Assembly (NCBI GenBank): GCA_902141825.1
Contig: CABFPG010000004.1
Location: forward strand, 186,001-250,000
Reading direction: 5' to 3'
DNA from: Thalassocella blandensis
GTDB lineage: Bacteria; Pseudomonadota; Gammaproteobacteria; Pseudomonadales; Cellvibrionaceae
Length of the DNA: 64,000 nt
Shown here: piece after piece, positions 20,444-30,524 of the stretch
Numbering within the stretch: the first letter of the stretch is position 1
Layout of the letters: every line of letters starts with the position of its first letter
Translations under genes and position numbers: made by a program
Notes under the pieces: model-generated
Databases searched by the model: none
Told to the model about the DNA's origin: nothing
The model's input: the letters and a program-made list of their open reading frames with translations, nothing else

Positions 20444-21874
20444 TTAACACTCCGACCAAAAAACCTGTGCGTGATGAGCCCAACGTCGTCCATATTTTTC
20501 AATAACAGAAGAACTTAACACCAAGAATATACCGGCCACTGCCAAAGCAACCCACACGTTGATAGCTACCCCGACGAGTGATGCCAGTATCAACGCTCCG
20601 ATTGCACAAAGGCCCAAAACCACACCGACAATCATTGGGAACTTTTCTCGCAGCAAAATTCCCCAGGCGCCTTTCATGATCGCCAGCATCAACACCACCA
20701 CCGCTGCAATTTCGATCTGATCAGAATTCAACAACCACCAACTGCAAATCAGACACGCGATACTTGAAAGGTGACTATAAAAAGCTGAGAAATTACGGGT
20801 CTGGCGACGAGCAAAAAACAGTATTGCAATCAAAGGGAAAAACAACACAACACTCCAGATTATGTCCGCCGAAAGATGCATGGAAAACCAAAAGATAGCA
20901 GATGATAGTCCCAAAGCGAAAACCGCGTAGGCAAGCACCGCAGTGAGCACACCCGCAAATAGACAACTTTCTTTTAGACGGTTTTGACGAGCGACTGACA
21001 TCTTAGCGTCGACGCCACTAAACCAAAGCGGTAATTGGAAAATCAGAATATAAGACAGAAACAGCCCCATCATTCCAATACCGGAATAAAAATCGACATG
21101 AAATGATGATCGACTACAGGCAATCACAAATGGCATTACCATAATCAAACGTAAGATCAAGCCTTCACGAGTTGAAAAAATTTGGTGCTGTGTAAACAGC
21201 TTGACCCTTAGCATCACTAATGCCAGCAACATAGCGGCCATCGTCAGCACCGCAAGTAAGGTGGTGCGTTCTGGAATAATTAACGCAGCATTGAACAAAA
21301 CAAATACCAGGGCTAATTTTTTTGCCTGAAACCTGGCGAGAATTGAAAAACTGATAAACGATAGAATCCAGGCAAGACCAAAGGATATGACTAAAGATAT
21401 TGTAACAGTCTGCATATCCGTATGAGCAAAATGCCATACGTCATTTAAGACGCTGGAGGACTCGACATTAAAAAGTGCGTATACCATTCCACCCAACTGG
21501 GAAAACTGCACAGGAACCAACATAACCGCCAAAGCAAAAAAAAGACGAGCGGCCAATGCATCGCCGAGTTTGAATCGACATAAATAGCCACCCAGCGCCA
21601 TCGAGGTCATTAACATTAAATAAGTCCACTGACGAAGCGCGGCGTCCACATTTTCAATGCCTTGTAACATATAAATTAACGCCGACAAAACCACTGCGCC
21701 CGCGCCAGCATATCGTAAGAACGATGCGAGTTTTGAAGAGCTTGTATTTAAGCTTGTTTCGTTTTTATTTTCTTGATCTAAATTAATTTTTGCGGTGGAT
21801 GTGGCATTGACCTTCCCTTTTACTCTGGAGGCGACAGCCATGTCATCTACATAATGTGCGCTTTGCGTACTCAT
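20444..21874 (-). CDS. Multi-pass membrane protein of unknown function, coupled to a PspA-like gene
   Basis: 476 residues with about 12-14 hydrophobic segments from residue 50 on, after a polar N-terminal tail rich in Ser/Asn/Lys. Examples are FLRYAGAGAVVLSALIYML and the final INVWVALAVAGIFLVLSSS. No transporter signature recognised. The start ATG 21874 follows the upstream stop by 3 bp and uses GAGGG, which overlaps that stop, so the two proteins are translationally coupled. The pair may act together at the inner membrane. Confidence 0.7.
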   Translation of the reverse strand: MSTQSAHYVDDMAVASRVKGKVNATSTAKINLDQENKNETSLNTSSSKLASFLRYAGAGAVVLSALIYMLQGIENVDAALRQWTYLMLMTSMALGGYLCRFKLGDALAARLFFALAVMLVPVQFSQLGGMVYALFNVESSSVLNDVWHFAHTDMQTVTISLVISFGLAWILSFISFSILARFQAKKLALVFVLFNAALIIPERTTLLAVLTMAAMLLALVMLRVKLFTQHQIFSTREGLILRLIMVMPFVIACSRSSFHVDFYSGIGMMGLFLSYILIFQLPLWFSGVDAKMSVARQNRLKESCLFAGVLTAVLAYAVFALGLSSAIFWFSMHLSADIIWSVVLFFPLIAILFFARRQTRNFSAFYSHLSSIACLICSWWLLNSDQIEIAAVVVLMLAIMKGAWGILLREKFPMIVGVVLGLCAIGALILASLVGVAINVWVALAVAGIFLVLSSSVIEKYGRRWAHHAQVFWSEC

Positions 21875-21877
21875 GGT

Positions 21878-22639
21878 TTAACCCTCTCCCTCTATCTGTG
21901 ACGCCTTTTTATTGTCTACACCAGATGTGTTGGTAACACCGTTTATCGATTTCTCGACTGAGATTTCGACGTCGGCGCGCTCATCCTGTTTTAACGCATG
22001 CAGCTCGGCCAGCAGCGCTTCTCTTTCTTCTGCCTCTGCAAAATCTTTCGCAAGTGACGCGTCCTCGGACTGCTGCGCATCAGCAAAAGCGTGCTGCCCG
22101 TCTTGATACTCCGACTGCAGGATATTAAGTTCCCAGCGATCAAACACCTGGTCTACATTCATTGCGCCGAGTTCACGCTGAGCATGTTGACTCTGATTAA
22201 TCGCCAAGGCTCTGGATTCGCGCGAAGCAAGTATCGCCCGCTTGCTATTAAGCTGCGTTAGTTTGTTTTCTACCTGCTGCAAACTGCTATTCAAACTGGT
22301 AGCGACATTTAGTAATTCTTGCTGCTGACTTTCCCCCTGCTCGACTTGAGCTTTTATTTTTTTCACCTGTTTTAAACACTGCAACGCTTTGCCTTCGTCC
22401 GTATCAGCGCAGGATTTAGCTCGCGCCTGCCAAAGTTGAATGTCGGATTGCTGTGATTTCAGCTGATCTTGTAGGCGTCGAATACTCTGATCCACCTTGT
22501 TTTTTTCCGCTCGAATTTTTGCAGCGGCTTTTTGTACATCTGCAATTGCCACTTGAGCTACAGCATCATGATTTTCCACTTTTGAGACCAAATCATCAAA
22601 ACAAGCACTTATGGATGCCGCTAATCGTCTTATTTTCAT
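21878..22639 (-). CDS. PspA/IM30-like coiled-coil protein
   Basis: 253 residues from ATG 22639 (GAGGTG 7 nt before). The N-terminus resembles PspA/Vipp1: a short amphipathic start (MKIRRLAASISACFDDLVSKVENHDAVAQVAI), where PspA has a membrane-binding helix followed by DLLDKAEDP. A long coiled coil (about 45-155) follows, with abundant Gln, Lys and Glu and the stretch SRESRALAINQSQ. PspA family proteins form membrane-stabilising rods under envelope stress. No sigma-54 promoter of the psp type was found upstream. Family assignment is moderate. Confidence 0.62.
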   Translation of the reverse strand: MKIRRLAASISACFDDLVSKVENHDAVAQVAIADVQKAAAKIRAEKNKVDQSIRRLQDQLKSQQSDIQLWQARAKSCADTDEGKALQCLKQVKKIKAQVEQGESQQQELLNVATSLNSSLQQVENKLTQLNSKRAILASRESRALAINQSQHAQRELGAMNVDQVFDRWELNILQSEYQDGQHAFADAQQSEDASLAKDFAEAEEREALLAELHALKQDERADVEISVEKSINGVTNTSGVDNKKASQIEGEG

Positions 22640-23182
22640 CGTTTTCACCTCGAATATTAGTTAGGGCCTGATAGCGATGGATGGAAAGTTATACAGGTAA
22701 GACTTTTTCGGCAACAACATTTAAATATAGATAATTTAGTATTAATATTTAATACCTTTAGTATTGACAGAGACAACACAAGGAGCCCGATTTCGCTCTG
22801 GCATGGTGGCAAGCGGCTGGGCGAAACATCCTTATATTCACAACATTCACCTCGTTTGCGGCCTGAATAGCACATTTTTCAGCGACGAATCCCTTCTTGT
22901 TTAAGGTAGATAGCTGCGATAGGCTGTCGCCTCAATTTGTTTCCCATAATGCTGGGATCGTTCAGCGGTGGTGAAAATCGAATCCAACCGCTGTAAGAAA
23001 TTCAAATTCGAACACAAATGTCGGCTGTTGCTTAATCGCAGCCGAAAGAAAATAAAAAGTTAGACGGGTATCGCTTGAATATTTACGCGTGAAGCTCGAC
23101 TATATTTACCTCATTGATTCCATTGCCAGTACTGCTCTGGCGTTCATGGTCTACTAGTTTGTTTAATGCTTCCGGAGAGCAA
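22640..23182. other. Divergent spacer upstream of the PspA-like and aspartoacylase-family genes
   Basis: 543 bp, AT-rich near 22700-22770. No gene supported. No tandem array seen, unlike many spacers in this window. Promoters of both divergent genes should be here but were not resolved. Confidence 0.35.
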
Positions 23183-24808
23183 ATGTTATTCCAGGCGAAT
23201 TATCCAAAAGCCATTATTTCTGCCACGGTGTTAGCCGTGTCACTGTCTGCCTCAGGCATATTGCAAGCACAAAATACAGCCAGCCCAGAGGAAAGCAAAG
23301 CCGTTAGCAGCCCATCCACCAAACAAGCTGCAACGGAAACTAAAGCTGAAAAAACAGCCAATAACGGCGGTGCTGAATCACCGTCACCAGAACCAGCCCC
23401 GTCCACTGCGGAGGCTAAAACGAGTGCAGCCACACCTCAGGCAAGCGCAAAGCCCAAAGTCAAAAAGAACACAAAAAAATCAACAGAAGCAACTGCGGGT
23501 AAACCCGTCCCTAAAGCTGAAAACATCAACCTCGAAGAGGTCATCACCGAACTAAAACCTTCCGAAGAAAAGAGTGCGCCTGAAAAAAGCGAAGAAGAAG
23601 CGGCATCCACTGGCGAGACGAAAACACCAGACGAAAAGAACAACACCTCCTCTGAACCGACGAAAAGTGCGGATACCCCTGCTCAGGGCACCGATGTTTC
23701 CAGTCAATCGGCAGACACTGAGCCTCCCGAAACGGTGAATTCAAAAATTATTCTGGGTGTTGAAGTGCCTCCAAATACAAAAACCCGACTCGTCTGGTCT
23801 CCGGAAGAAAAACTCAGCGGATTAGCAGAGCGTACTCCCGTGTTAGTGGTCAATGGTGCGCATGCGGGCCAAACGCTTTGTTTAACGGCGGCACTGCATG
23901 GTGATGAATTAAATGGTATCGAAATGATTCGTCGGGTCATGTATAACCTGGACCCTGGAGAACTCACTGGCACTGTGGTGGGAGTTCCTGTGGTAAATTT
24001 GATGGGCTTTCGCCGAAATTCTCGCTACCTGCCAGATCGCCGAGATTTAAATCGCTATTTCCCAGGCAATACCAGTGGCAGTTCGGCTTCTCGAATCGCC
24101 TACTCTCTGTTTCATGAAATTATTCTCAAATGTGACGCATTAGTGGATCTTCACACAGGATCATTTCATCGCACTAACCTGACTCAGCTACGGGCAGATC
24201 TCTCGGTTCCCGCTGTGTCCGACCTTGCCCATCAATTCGGCGCGATTGCCGTTATGAATTCTCGTGGTAACTACGGTTCTCTCCGTGCAGCAGCAGTGCG
24301 CGCGGGTGTACCCACCGTCACAATTGAAGCCGGTGAACCAATGCGGCTGCAAAACGATGTGGTCGCAGAGGGAGTCAAAGCGATTCGAACATTAATCACC
24401 AACCTGGGAATGTACGGTAGTGCCAGTCGCTGGTTTAAATCGGCTCCTGTTTACTATAAATCTTATTGGGTACGCGCAGACCAAAGCGGCATTTTGTTTA
24501 GCAAAATATCTCTGGGCGAACGCGTTTCGCCCGGCGAGGTGCTGGGTACCGTAACAGACCCGATTACCAATGCCCGAAGTGAAATTATTTCACCCTACCA
24601 TGGTCGCATCCTTGGCATGGCGTTGGACCAGGTAGTTATGCCTGGCTTTGCCGCCTACCACATTGGAATACAAACACCGGAAGAACGCTTAAAAGAGGAA
24701 AACCCTCAAGTGACCGACGATGATGGAGACGATGCAGTCACCCCTCCAATGCCGGAATCAGCCCCTTCTCAGGAAGCACCTAAAGACCGGGATGATTTTG
24801 AGGATTAA
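23183..24808 (+). CDS. Exported succinylglutamate desuccinylase/aspartoacylase family protein
   Basis: Read from ATG 23183 with GGAG 6 nt before, 541 residues: signal peptide (about 1-31, ending LQA), then about 155 low-complexity residues rich in Ala, Glu, Lys, Pro and Ser, then an M14-like zinc hydrolase domain. Zinc ligands are visible in TAALHGDELNGIE (His, Glu) and LVDLHTGSFHR (His). VTIEAGEP supplies the likely catalytic Glu. A C-terminal beta domain follows (GILFSKISLGERVSPGEVLG), as in AstE/Spo relatives, then an acidic tail. The substrate is unknown; an exported form does not fit cytoplasmic arginine catabolism. The low-complexity part may span the envelope. A strong terminator follows. 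Confidence 0.85.
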   Translation: MLFQANYPKAIISATVLAVSLSASGILQAQNTASPEESKAVSSPSTKQAATETKAEKTANNGGAESPSPEPAPSTAEAKTSAATPQASAKPKVKKNTKKSTEATAGKPVPKAENINLEEVITELKPSEEKSAPEKSEEEAASTGETKTPDEKNNTSSEPTKSADTPAQGTDVSSQSADTEPPETVNSKIILGVEVPPNTKTRLVWSPEEKLSGLAERTPVLVVNGAHAGQTLCLTAALHGDELNGIEMIRRVMYNLDPGELTGTVVGVPVVNLMGFRRNSRYLPDRRDLNRYFPGNTSGSSASRIAYSLFHEIILKCDALVDLHTGSFHRTNLTQLRADLSVPAVSDLAHQFGAIAVMNSRGNYGSLRAAAVRAGVPTVTIEAGEPMRLQNDVVAEGVKAIRTLITNLGMYGSASRWFKSAPVYYKSYWVRADQSGILFSKISLGERVSPGEVLGTVTDPITNARSEIISPYHGRILGMALDQVVMPGFAAYHIGIQTPEERLKEENPQVTDDDGDDAVTPPMPESAPSQEAPKDRDDFED

Positions 24809-24818
24809 GATAAAAAAA

Positions 24819-24859
24819 GCCCCCTCAAGGAGTTTAGTGTCCTTGAGGGGGCCTTTTTT
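24819..24859 (+). terminator. Strong bidirectional rho-independent terminator
   Basis: GCCCCCTCAAGGA (24819-24831) pairs perfectly with 24840-24852 around an 8-nt loop, then six T. On the other strand seven T follow (A at 24812-24818), so it can also end the leftward lipoprotein transcript. Confidence 0.93.
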
Positions 24860-24981
24860 AGGGTTTACGGTATGGTTTCAGTATAAAAACAAAGTCCGAA
24901 GTTATTCCAGGTACCTGTCTATCACTCTAGAAGCAAGCTCTAGAAAACACGCGCTCACACTGACGCGCTAAAATAAATACA

Positions 24982-26703
24982 TCACAAGCCAATGCGTGAA
25001 GGTAATCGGGCTTGGCATTCTGCGTCTGACGTAGGAGCATTTTGCAATGCTGTAAAACCATTTTCGCTGTGCCATGCTCGAACTTCACCATCGAAATCAA
25101 ATCGTAATCGCTGATACTGTTGATCATTAACAGTCTCACCTCCTGCCGGTTTCATAATCGCCTGATAAGTTGTTTCTAAGAAGTTGACCGTAAACAATAA
25201 ACTGTAAGATTCAATATTATTATCGCTGGTTCCCAATAAAGACCAGAACCCCGATATCAGTTCGCCTCGCGTATTTCCTTTACCGAGCGTGCCATCAACG
25301 CTGGCGCCGTCTATATATTTAACGCATGCAGAAAACCGCCCGCTAATATCATCAGGCTCGCCGCTAAAATAGAATTCAACTTCACGATCCTGTAAATCAC
25401 TCGGTGCATACCCGAGGTCCAAATCTGAAATTTTCACCTGTAAACCGCCAATTTCTGTGAACGGCAATACATCCTGAGGGAGCTGAGAGGCAGCTTGGAT
25501 TTCTTCCTCGCTATCAAAATCATCACCAGTAAAATCGTTTTGTACGAGCGCTGGTATATCAGAAGCACTGCCGGATAAAGCATCTGTCAACGCATCAACT
25601 AAATTGCTCGAACTAGAATCGGTGAAAAAATTTACAGCATTATCAATCGAATTATCTTGGAGTGTTTCGTTGACTGTTTTAATTACTATAGTTTCCAAAG
25701 CCTTTGAGCTACCTACAACATTCACATTATTGTTGTTGGCATCAAATAATCTGTTAACCACATTCGCGACCTGAACAACACGATTAGCACCAGAAAGCAA
25801 CTCTTGAGGGTTACTTTCGTCTCCCATATCGGCCGGTACATCTAACTCCCTATTCCGATAAATGTTGCGAAGATCGTCTTCTGCATTGTTCATGACGCGG
25901 AGAATTTGCGTATTGTTATTCAACAGGCCGTCAAGCCCCGTTTGGCTACTCACAATCTCTCGTGCAAGCTGACTATAGACAACGGAGGAAGCATCGCTGG
26001 GAGTTCCCAATTCATCACCAATCTCATTATAAGTATCGGTCAGGCGGTCAGACATTACAGTGACCACCTTATGCACTTTCAATGCCGTATTCAACAAACG
26101 AGTATTTACCTCGCCGTTGCCATTAGCGTTTAAATAATTCACATCCAAATCGGATTCTGAAATCCCCACCGACTGCAGCAAAAAGTTTCTATCCGAACTG
26201 TCTGTCACATCGGTGACTAAAGTCGTCAGTGGCGTCACTAAAGTATCTGAAACATCTGCGTCAGTATTCAATTGCAGACGGCGACTCATTTGCTGAAGAA
26301 ACGGTTCACCGGTTATCACATCATATCCACCTTCAATACGAATCACTAAGTCCGAATATTTAATGGATGTCCTCAAACAGTATTGTCGCTGGTTTTCCGT
26401 CGCCGTATCCGCGCAGTAATCTACACCGGAATTAGGATTAACCGAATAAAAGCCTTCGTCATCGGTAAAGGCAAAACTTTCCCAGCTATTTCGACGGCCA
26501 TCGTTATTGGAGTCGATATACACTGTCGCTCGCGCAACATTTCCGTCAAGCGCAAGCCCGCCAAACCGCTGTTCAAATTCCGACACAGACCCATCATCTT
26601 GTCCGGTACCGCCGCAAGCGGATAACAGTGCGGTGGATAAAAACAAACACCCAACTCTTTTAATATCTCGACTGAAACTGAGGACTGCTAAGGTTTTATT
26701 CAT
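24982..26703 (-). CDS. Large lipoprotein of unknown function
   Basis: 573 residues with lipobox STALLSACGG near residue 30. Residues about 50-85 (ATVYIDSNNDGRRNSWESFAFTD, then DEGFYSV) resemble Ca-binding DxDxDG loops followed by a Cna/carboxypeptidase-regulatory-like strand pattern. The rest is rich in Asp, Asn, Ser and Val with many helices, e.g. LVTPLTTLVTDVT, and ends in a beta-rich region with two Cys. It is 90 bp downstream of the TraF-like gene on the same strand, so they may be co-transcribed. I do not recognise a functional family beyond exported lipoprotein. Confidence 0.75.
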   Translation of the reverse strand: MNKTLAVLSFSRDIKRVGCLFLSTALLSACGGTGQDDGSVSEFEQRFGGLALDGNVARATVYIDSNNDGRRNSWESFAFTDDEGFYSVNPNSGVDYCADTATENQRQYCLRTSIKYSDLVIRIEGGYDVITGEPFLQQMSRRLQLNTDADVSDTLVTPLTTLVTDVTDSSDRNFLLQSVGISESDLDVNYLNANGNGEVNTRLLNTALKVHKVVTVMSDRLTDTYNEIGDELGTPSDASSVVYSQLAREIVSSQTGLDGLLNNNTQILRVMNNAEDDLRNIYRNRELDVPADMGDESNPQELLSGANRVVQVANVVNRLFDANNNNVNVVGSSKALETIVIKTVNETLQDNSIDNAVNFFTDSSSSNLVDALTDALSGSASDIPALVQNDFTGDDFDSEEEIQAASQLPQDVLPFTEIGGLQVKISDLDLGYAPSDLQDREVEFYFSGEPDDISGRFSACVKYIDGASVDGTLGKGNTRGELISGFWSLLGTSDNNIESYSLLFTVNFLETTYQAIMKPAGGETVNDQQYQRLRFDFDGEVRAWHSENGFTALQNAPTSDAECQARLPSRIGL

Positions 26704-26793
26704 AATACTACTCTTCTATTTCTATAGTCCTGGATTTCTCCTGGACCTCTACCCAAAACCATTTGTTAACGATGAACGTTTAACACCCACGAA

Positions 26794-28104
26794 TTAAAAT
26801 TTTTCAGTAAAGGCTAAACTAAAACCTAAACGTCTCGGTCCGGAACTGCCGTCCACTTCAACAGATTCCAAACCGTATTCCAGATCGAAATTGAAACTTT
26901 TGAAAAAAGTAAAACCCAGCATCACACTAGACAATTCTGACCCTGCCAGATTTTTTTGATAACCAATACGTGTAGATGGCAACCACCAGCCTTCAGTTTC
27001 ATATGTCGTTGCCAGATGCAGCCATTGGTTTTCGAAGCCCACAATGTCATCATATTTAGCTAAATCAATGGAAGATGAGACAAACCAGCGATCACTCACT
27101 TTGAGCAAACTATCTACTCGCATCTTGGCATGCATAGTATGTGTTTCTTTTGCATCAATCCGACCTTCACTAATAAAATAACGAGAAACTTCACATGTAT
27201 TACGTGCAACGTTATCGTCGGTAATGCTTTCACAATCCACACCTAGCTCGCCGTATTCAAAACTTGGTGAGTTCAAATTTTCTAAAGTCAGACCCAGACG
27301 ATACCAATCGGCATCCCACATAACTCCAACATCCAGCCCTACGTTTGTACTGGAATTTAAGTATTTGTCATAATCATCTGATATAACATCTTCAATATCT
27401 TCGCCGTTAAAGTCCTCCAGCAATTTCACCTGTTTGCTCAACTCGAGGCGTATTACATTTAACTTCGCACCGGCATAGAATTTCCCCAGCGATGAAAGCG
27501 CAGTATCGTCAAAGTAATTACCACCATAGGTAAAGCTCACGCGTGTTTCTATCCCGCTTTTCATATAAAGCGATGTATTGGTAGAAAAAGTATCATTAGT
27601 GGAATCTAGCGAGAGGACATCATCGAGTATCAACGCAGCAATTTGTGTATTAATGGAAAGATCCATTCCAAAAGTACCGTTTAATTCTTCCGATTGGTAA
27701 TACAGTGGTGTGATAGGTGCGTGAATCGAAATACTGTTTTTGATATACCCCTCTTCACCAATGCGCCCTAACACATCATTGAAGCGATCGAGAGTTTCTG
27801 TGGCCGATTCATCTGTAGAACTGGCGTCGTCAAGAAGGTCGATTAGGTCATCGACGTCGTCTGCGAAATTTTCCACATCTCCGATTTCGAAATTTGCTGC
27901 GATACTGGGGAAAAAGGTGATTCGCCAACTCTCTTCTTCCGGGATCATAAGTGGCGCCATTGCGGGGTTTGCTGAAGCGCCGAAGACTGAATAGTGATTA
28001 AGTGAGGGGCCGGTCGTCATAGATGCACCGGAATTAATAACGCTGGTTCCTGCGTTCACACCGCCGGCCAAAAAGCCGACCGCGATAGCCAAAGTTCTCT
28101 TCAC
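26794..28104 (-). CDS. TraF-like outer-membrane barrel protein
   Basis: 436 residues from GTG 28104, which has GGGAG 5 nt before it and leads directly into the signal peptide VKRTLAIAVGFLAGGVNA. An in-frame ATG at 28116 is four codons earlier and a still longer frame reaches 28179. After the signal comes NHYSVFGASANPAMAPLM, the N-terminal signature of a chromosomal family often labelled conjugal transfer TraF (TraF_2), then alternating strands and a C-terminal Phe (LAFTEKF) as in outer-membrane barrels. The TraF label reflects family naming; no conjugation genes are nearby. An acidic insert (about 70-95) is rich in Asp. Confidence 0.65.
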   Translation of the reverse strand: MKRTLAIAVGFLAGGVNAGTSVINSGASMTTGPSLNHYSVFGASANPAMAPLMIPEEESWRITFFPSIAANFEIGDVENFADDVDDLIDLLDDASSTDESATETLDRFNDVLGRIGEEGYIKNSISIHAPITPLYYQSEELNGTFGMDLSINTQIAALILDDVLSLDSTNDTFSTNTSLYMKSGIETRVSFTYGGNYFDDTALSSLGKFYAGAKLNVIRLELSKQVKLLEDFNGEDIEDVISDDYDKYLNSSTNVGLDVGVMWDADWYRLGLTLENLNSPSFEYGELGVDCESITDDNVARNTCEVSRYFISEGRIDAKETHTMHAKMRVDSLLKVSDRWFVSSSIDLAKYDDIVGFENQWLHLATTYETEGWWLPSTRIGYQKNLAGSELSSVMLGFTFFKSFNFDLEYGLESVEVDGSSGPRRLGFSLAFTEKF

Positions 28105-28631
28105 ACGTACTCCCATTACTTCGCTTGTGATGATGTCGGTTTGCGATACTTCGCTCAATTCCTTTCTAACCCTAGACAAGGGTCACAGAAGTTGTGTGAA
28201 AAATTTGCTTTATATTAATAAATAATATCAAACTCAATTGAATCCATCGTTTTCCCCATAAAAACTTCATAAAATCACCCAACAGATAAACACTTGTTTA
28301 ACTATTGCAGCAGCCAAGACTCTTGTCTCATAATAAAGGCGCGCGATACCCTATACTTAAAACGCAGCGAAACAATGGTTTTTAGATAAAAAAGCTATGA
28401 GCAAGGGTGTTTGCCGTGTAGGATTCGCACACAATTTGAAATAGCAGATATCACCAGGCGAGCTTTGCTATTAATACGGATTAAGGTAGTTTATGAGTAA
28501 TTGAAATTTACAGAAAAATACTTATAAACCTTCAAAATATCAGCCAAATATTAATGTCAACCTAAGCGTATAAATTTGAGTATGTCGATAAACAGCTCTC
28601 CTTCAGCCCACGCTTCAACATCATCGGTAAA
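28105..28631. other. Divergent spacer upstream of the cyclase-domain gene
   Basis: About 530 bp, AT-rich, no supported ORF or array. Promoters of the leftward TraF-like gene and of the rightward pentapeptide/cyclase gene should be here; no box was clear enough to call. Confidence 0.3.
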
Positions 28632-30374
28632 GTGAACAGCACTATGGATAAAAACAGAGTATTGAAGGAATTAAAAAAAGGCGCTTATTCCTGGAACAAT
28701 TGGCGTAAAAGTCAGGCATTAGGCGATTTAAATCTCGACAACATCGAACTGAACGAATTGCAGCTGGATAATGTGGACTTTTCAAAAATTTCCATGCGCA
28801 ACTCAGTTATTAAAAACTGCTCATTAAAAAATGCTGATTTTATTTCCGCCAATCTCGCTGGCTCAGATTTGCAAAACAATGATTTCAGCTCAGCCAAGCT
28901 CATTGCTGCTCGTTTGAATGAAGCTAACCTAAGTGGCTCAATATTGACCGATGCGAATATGCTGACGGCATCGACGCGCGACGCAAAGCTGGAGAACATA
29001 AATTTCAACGGTCACGACATCAGTGGCCTGAATTTAAAAAACACCTCCCTCGCGGGAAGTAATTTGGAAGGGCAAAATCTCAGTCGGGTGGATTTGTCTA
29101 ATACCAACCTGCAAGAAACCAATTTAAGCGGTGCGGATCTCACCTACGCCGTACTAAACGGTTCCAATTTAACCAGTGCGAATCTTCGTAACGCAAAACT
29201 TGAAGGAGCACAGTTTAAATCCGCCAACCTGTGCGGCGTAGATCTCAACGGCATGGATTTGTCGGAATGTGATTTCACGCGCGCCAACTTATCCAATTGC
29301 GATTTGCGTGAAGCGAATTTCAGCAAAGCCAATTTGGCGCAAGCCATAATTTCCGGCGCCCTTCTTTGGAAACTGCAGACACGTGGCTGGGCCATTCCAA
29401 ACATCGTCTGTACTTATGCCTTTTGGGATAAACGTGGTGAAGATAAAACTACCTACCGAAATCACGAGTTCGAGCGAATTTTCGCTGAAGCCATTACCAT
29501 TGAACTGCGCTACCCCTACCGCCTGACAGCCAATGAATTGGCCACCCTGCCGATTTTTACGGAACATTTGGAAGCTGTCCACTGGGGCATAATTTTGCGC
29601 CTGAAATCCATTACCGACGTGGCCGGTGGTGCGCTGGTAACCTTTGTAGTGGAAGAGCCGGGTTCACACAGCCCGTCCGAGCTGAAAGCCAGCCTGCAAG
29701 GTGAAGCAGATCGCATTCAAGTAGCGCAATTGGCATTGCGAACCAATTCCAAGCTGCATTTAGATCTCAAGGAAAAAATTGGGATAATCAAAGAAGAGTT
29801 CTGGCCTCGCCTGCTGGAACTTGCCGCCGACCATGACCGCGATCAAGTGCGCAATTTAACCGTGGTATTTATGGATCTGAAGGGATTTTCCAGCTGGGGA
29901 GATGATGAGCTGTCTGAAAAACTTTCGCTATTTCGGGGCCTGGTTAAACCCATCCTTAAAAAATGGAATGCCAGCTACCCCAACATGGAGGGAGATTCTT
30001 TGCGTGTCACCTTCCGCAATGCTTCTGCGGGACTGGCCTGTGCCTGCATGATGCGCAACGTACTCACAGCGGCGGGATTTGAGTTGCGTATCGGAGTTGA
30101 ACTTGGCGAGGTCAGTGTCATTCACAATGAAGTGACTGAAGTGACCGATCTCGAAGGTGTTGCCGTGAGCATGGCAGCCCGACTTGAAGCCGCAGCTGAA
30201 CCTGGCGAAGTTCTCGCCAGCCATAAAATTCGACATTACACAGGGCATAGAGATTTATTTGAATTTACGCCAAAACGTGTCCGACTGAAAAAGAGCATCG
30301 GCGAGAAAAAAGAGGGAGACTTCGTGGATTGCTTCTTAGTGACAGCAAATACATCCCTTCAGGAAGTGTTTTAG
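28632..30374 (+). CDS. Pentapeptide-repeat protein with degenerate class III nucleotidyl cyclase domain
   Basis: Residues about 30-245 are pentapeptide repeats (A(N/D)LXX pattern), predicted to form a right-handed quadrilateral helix. Residues about 246-400 are a linker domain I do not recognise. Residues about 405-550 are a class III adenylyl/guanylyl cyclase domain. Both metal Asp are present (VVFMDLKGFSSW, D415; EGDSLRVTF, D455), as are the base-side Asp (TDLEG, D506) and the transition-state Arg (SMAARLE, R517). The substrate Lys is Asn (N451) and the conserved Asn is Ser (S513). Activity is therefore doubtful or altered. The start is GTG 28632 or ATG 28644. An unusual HD-GYP gene follows 150 bp on. 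Confidence 0.85.
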   Translation: MNSTMDKNRVLKELKKGAYSWNNWRKSQALGDLNLDNIELNELQLDNVDFSKISMRNSVIKNCSLKNADFISANLAGSDLQNNDFSSAKLIAARLNEANLSGSILTDANMLTASTRDAKLENINFNGHDISGLNLKNTSLAGSNLEGQNLSRVDLSNTNLQETNLSGADLTYAVLNGSNLTSANLRNAKLEGAQFKSANLCGVDLNGMDLSECDFTRANLSNCDLREANFSKANLAQAIISGALLWKLQTRGWAIPNIVCTYAFWDKRGEDKTTYRNHEFERIFAEAITIELRYPYRLTANELATLPIFTEHLEAVHWGIILRLKSITDVAGGALVTFVVEEPGSHSPSELKASLQGEADRIQVAQLALRTNSKLHLDLKEKIGIIKEEFWPRLLELAADHDRDQVRNLTVVFMDLKGFSSWGDDELSEKLSLFRGLVKPILKKWNASYPNMEGDSLRVTFRNASAGLACACMMRNVLTAAGFELRIGVELGEVSVIHNEVTEVTDLEGVAVSMAARLEAAAEPGEVLASHKIRHYTGHRDLFEFTPKRVRLKKSIGEKKEGDFVDCFLVTANTSLQEVF

Positions 30375-30524
30375 CGTAAGTTTAGCGACCTTTTCACACA
30401 TTTTTTTAAAACCCAAGGCGATTAGATTGATTTTGGTGCATCCGTCTGGCACTGCGATCTTCTATTAACTAGACTTATCCTATAAAAATCCTAACAACAC
30501 CCTATTTGCCTTGTACATCACACT

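Noticed and set aside
26794-28179. Conjugative element suggested by the TraF-like protein
   Set aside because: No relaxase, coupling protein, type IV secretion genes, integrase or attachment repeats are present; the label comes from family naming.
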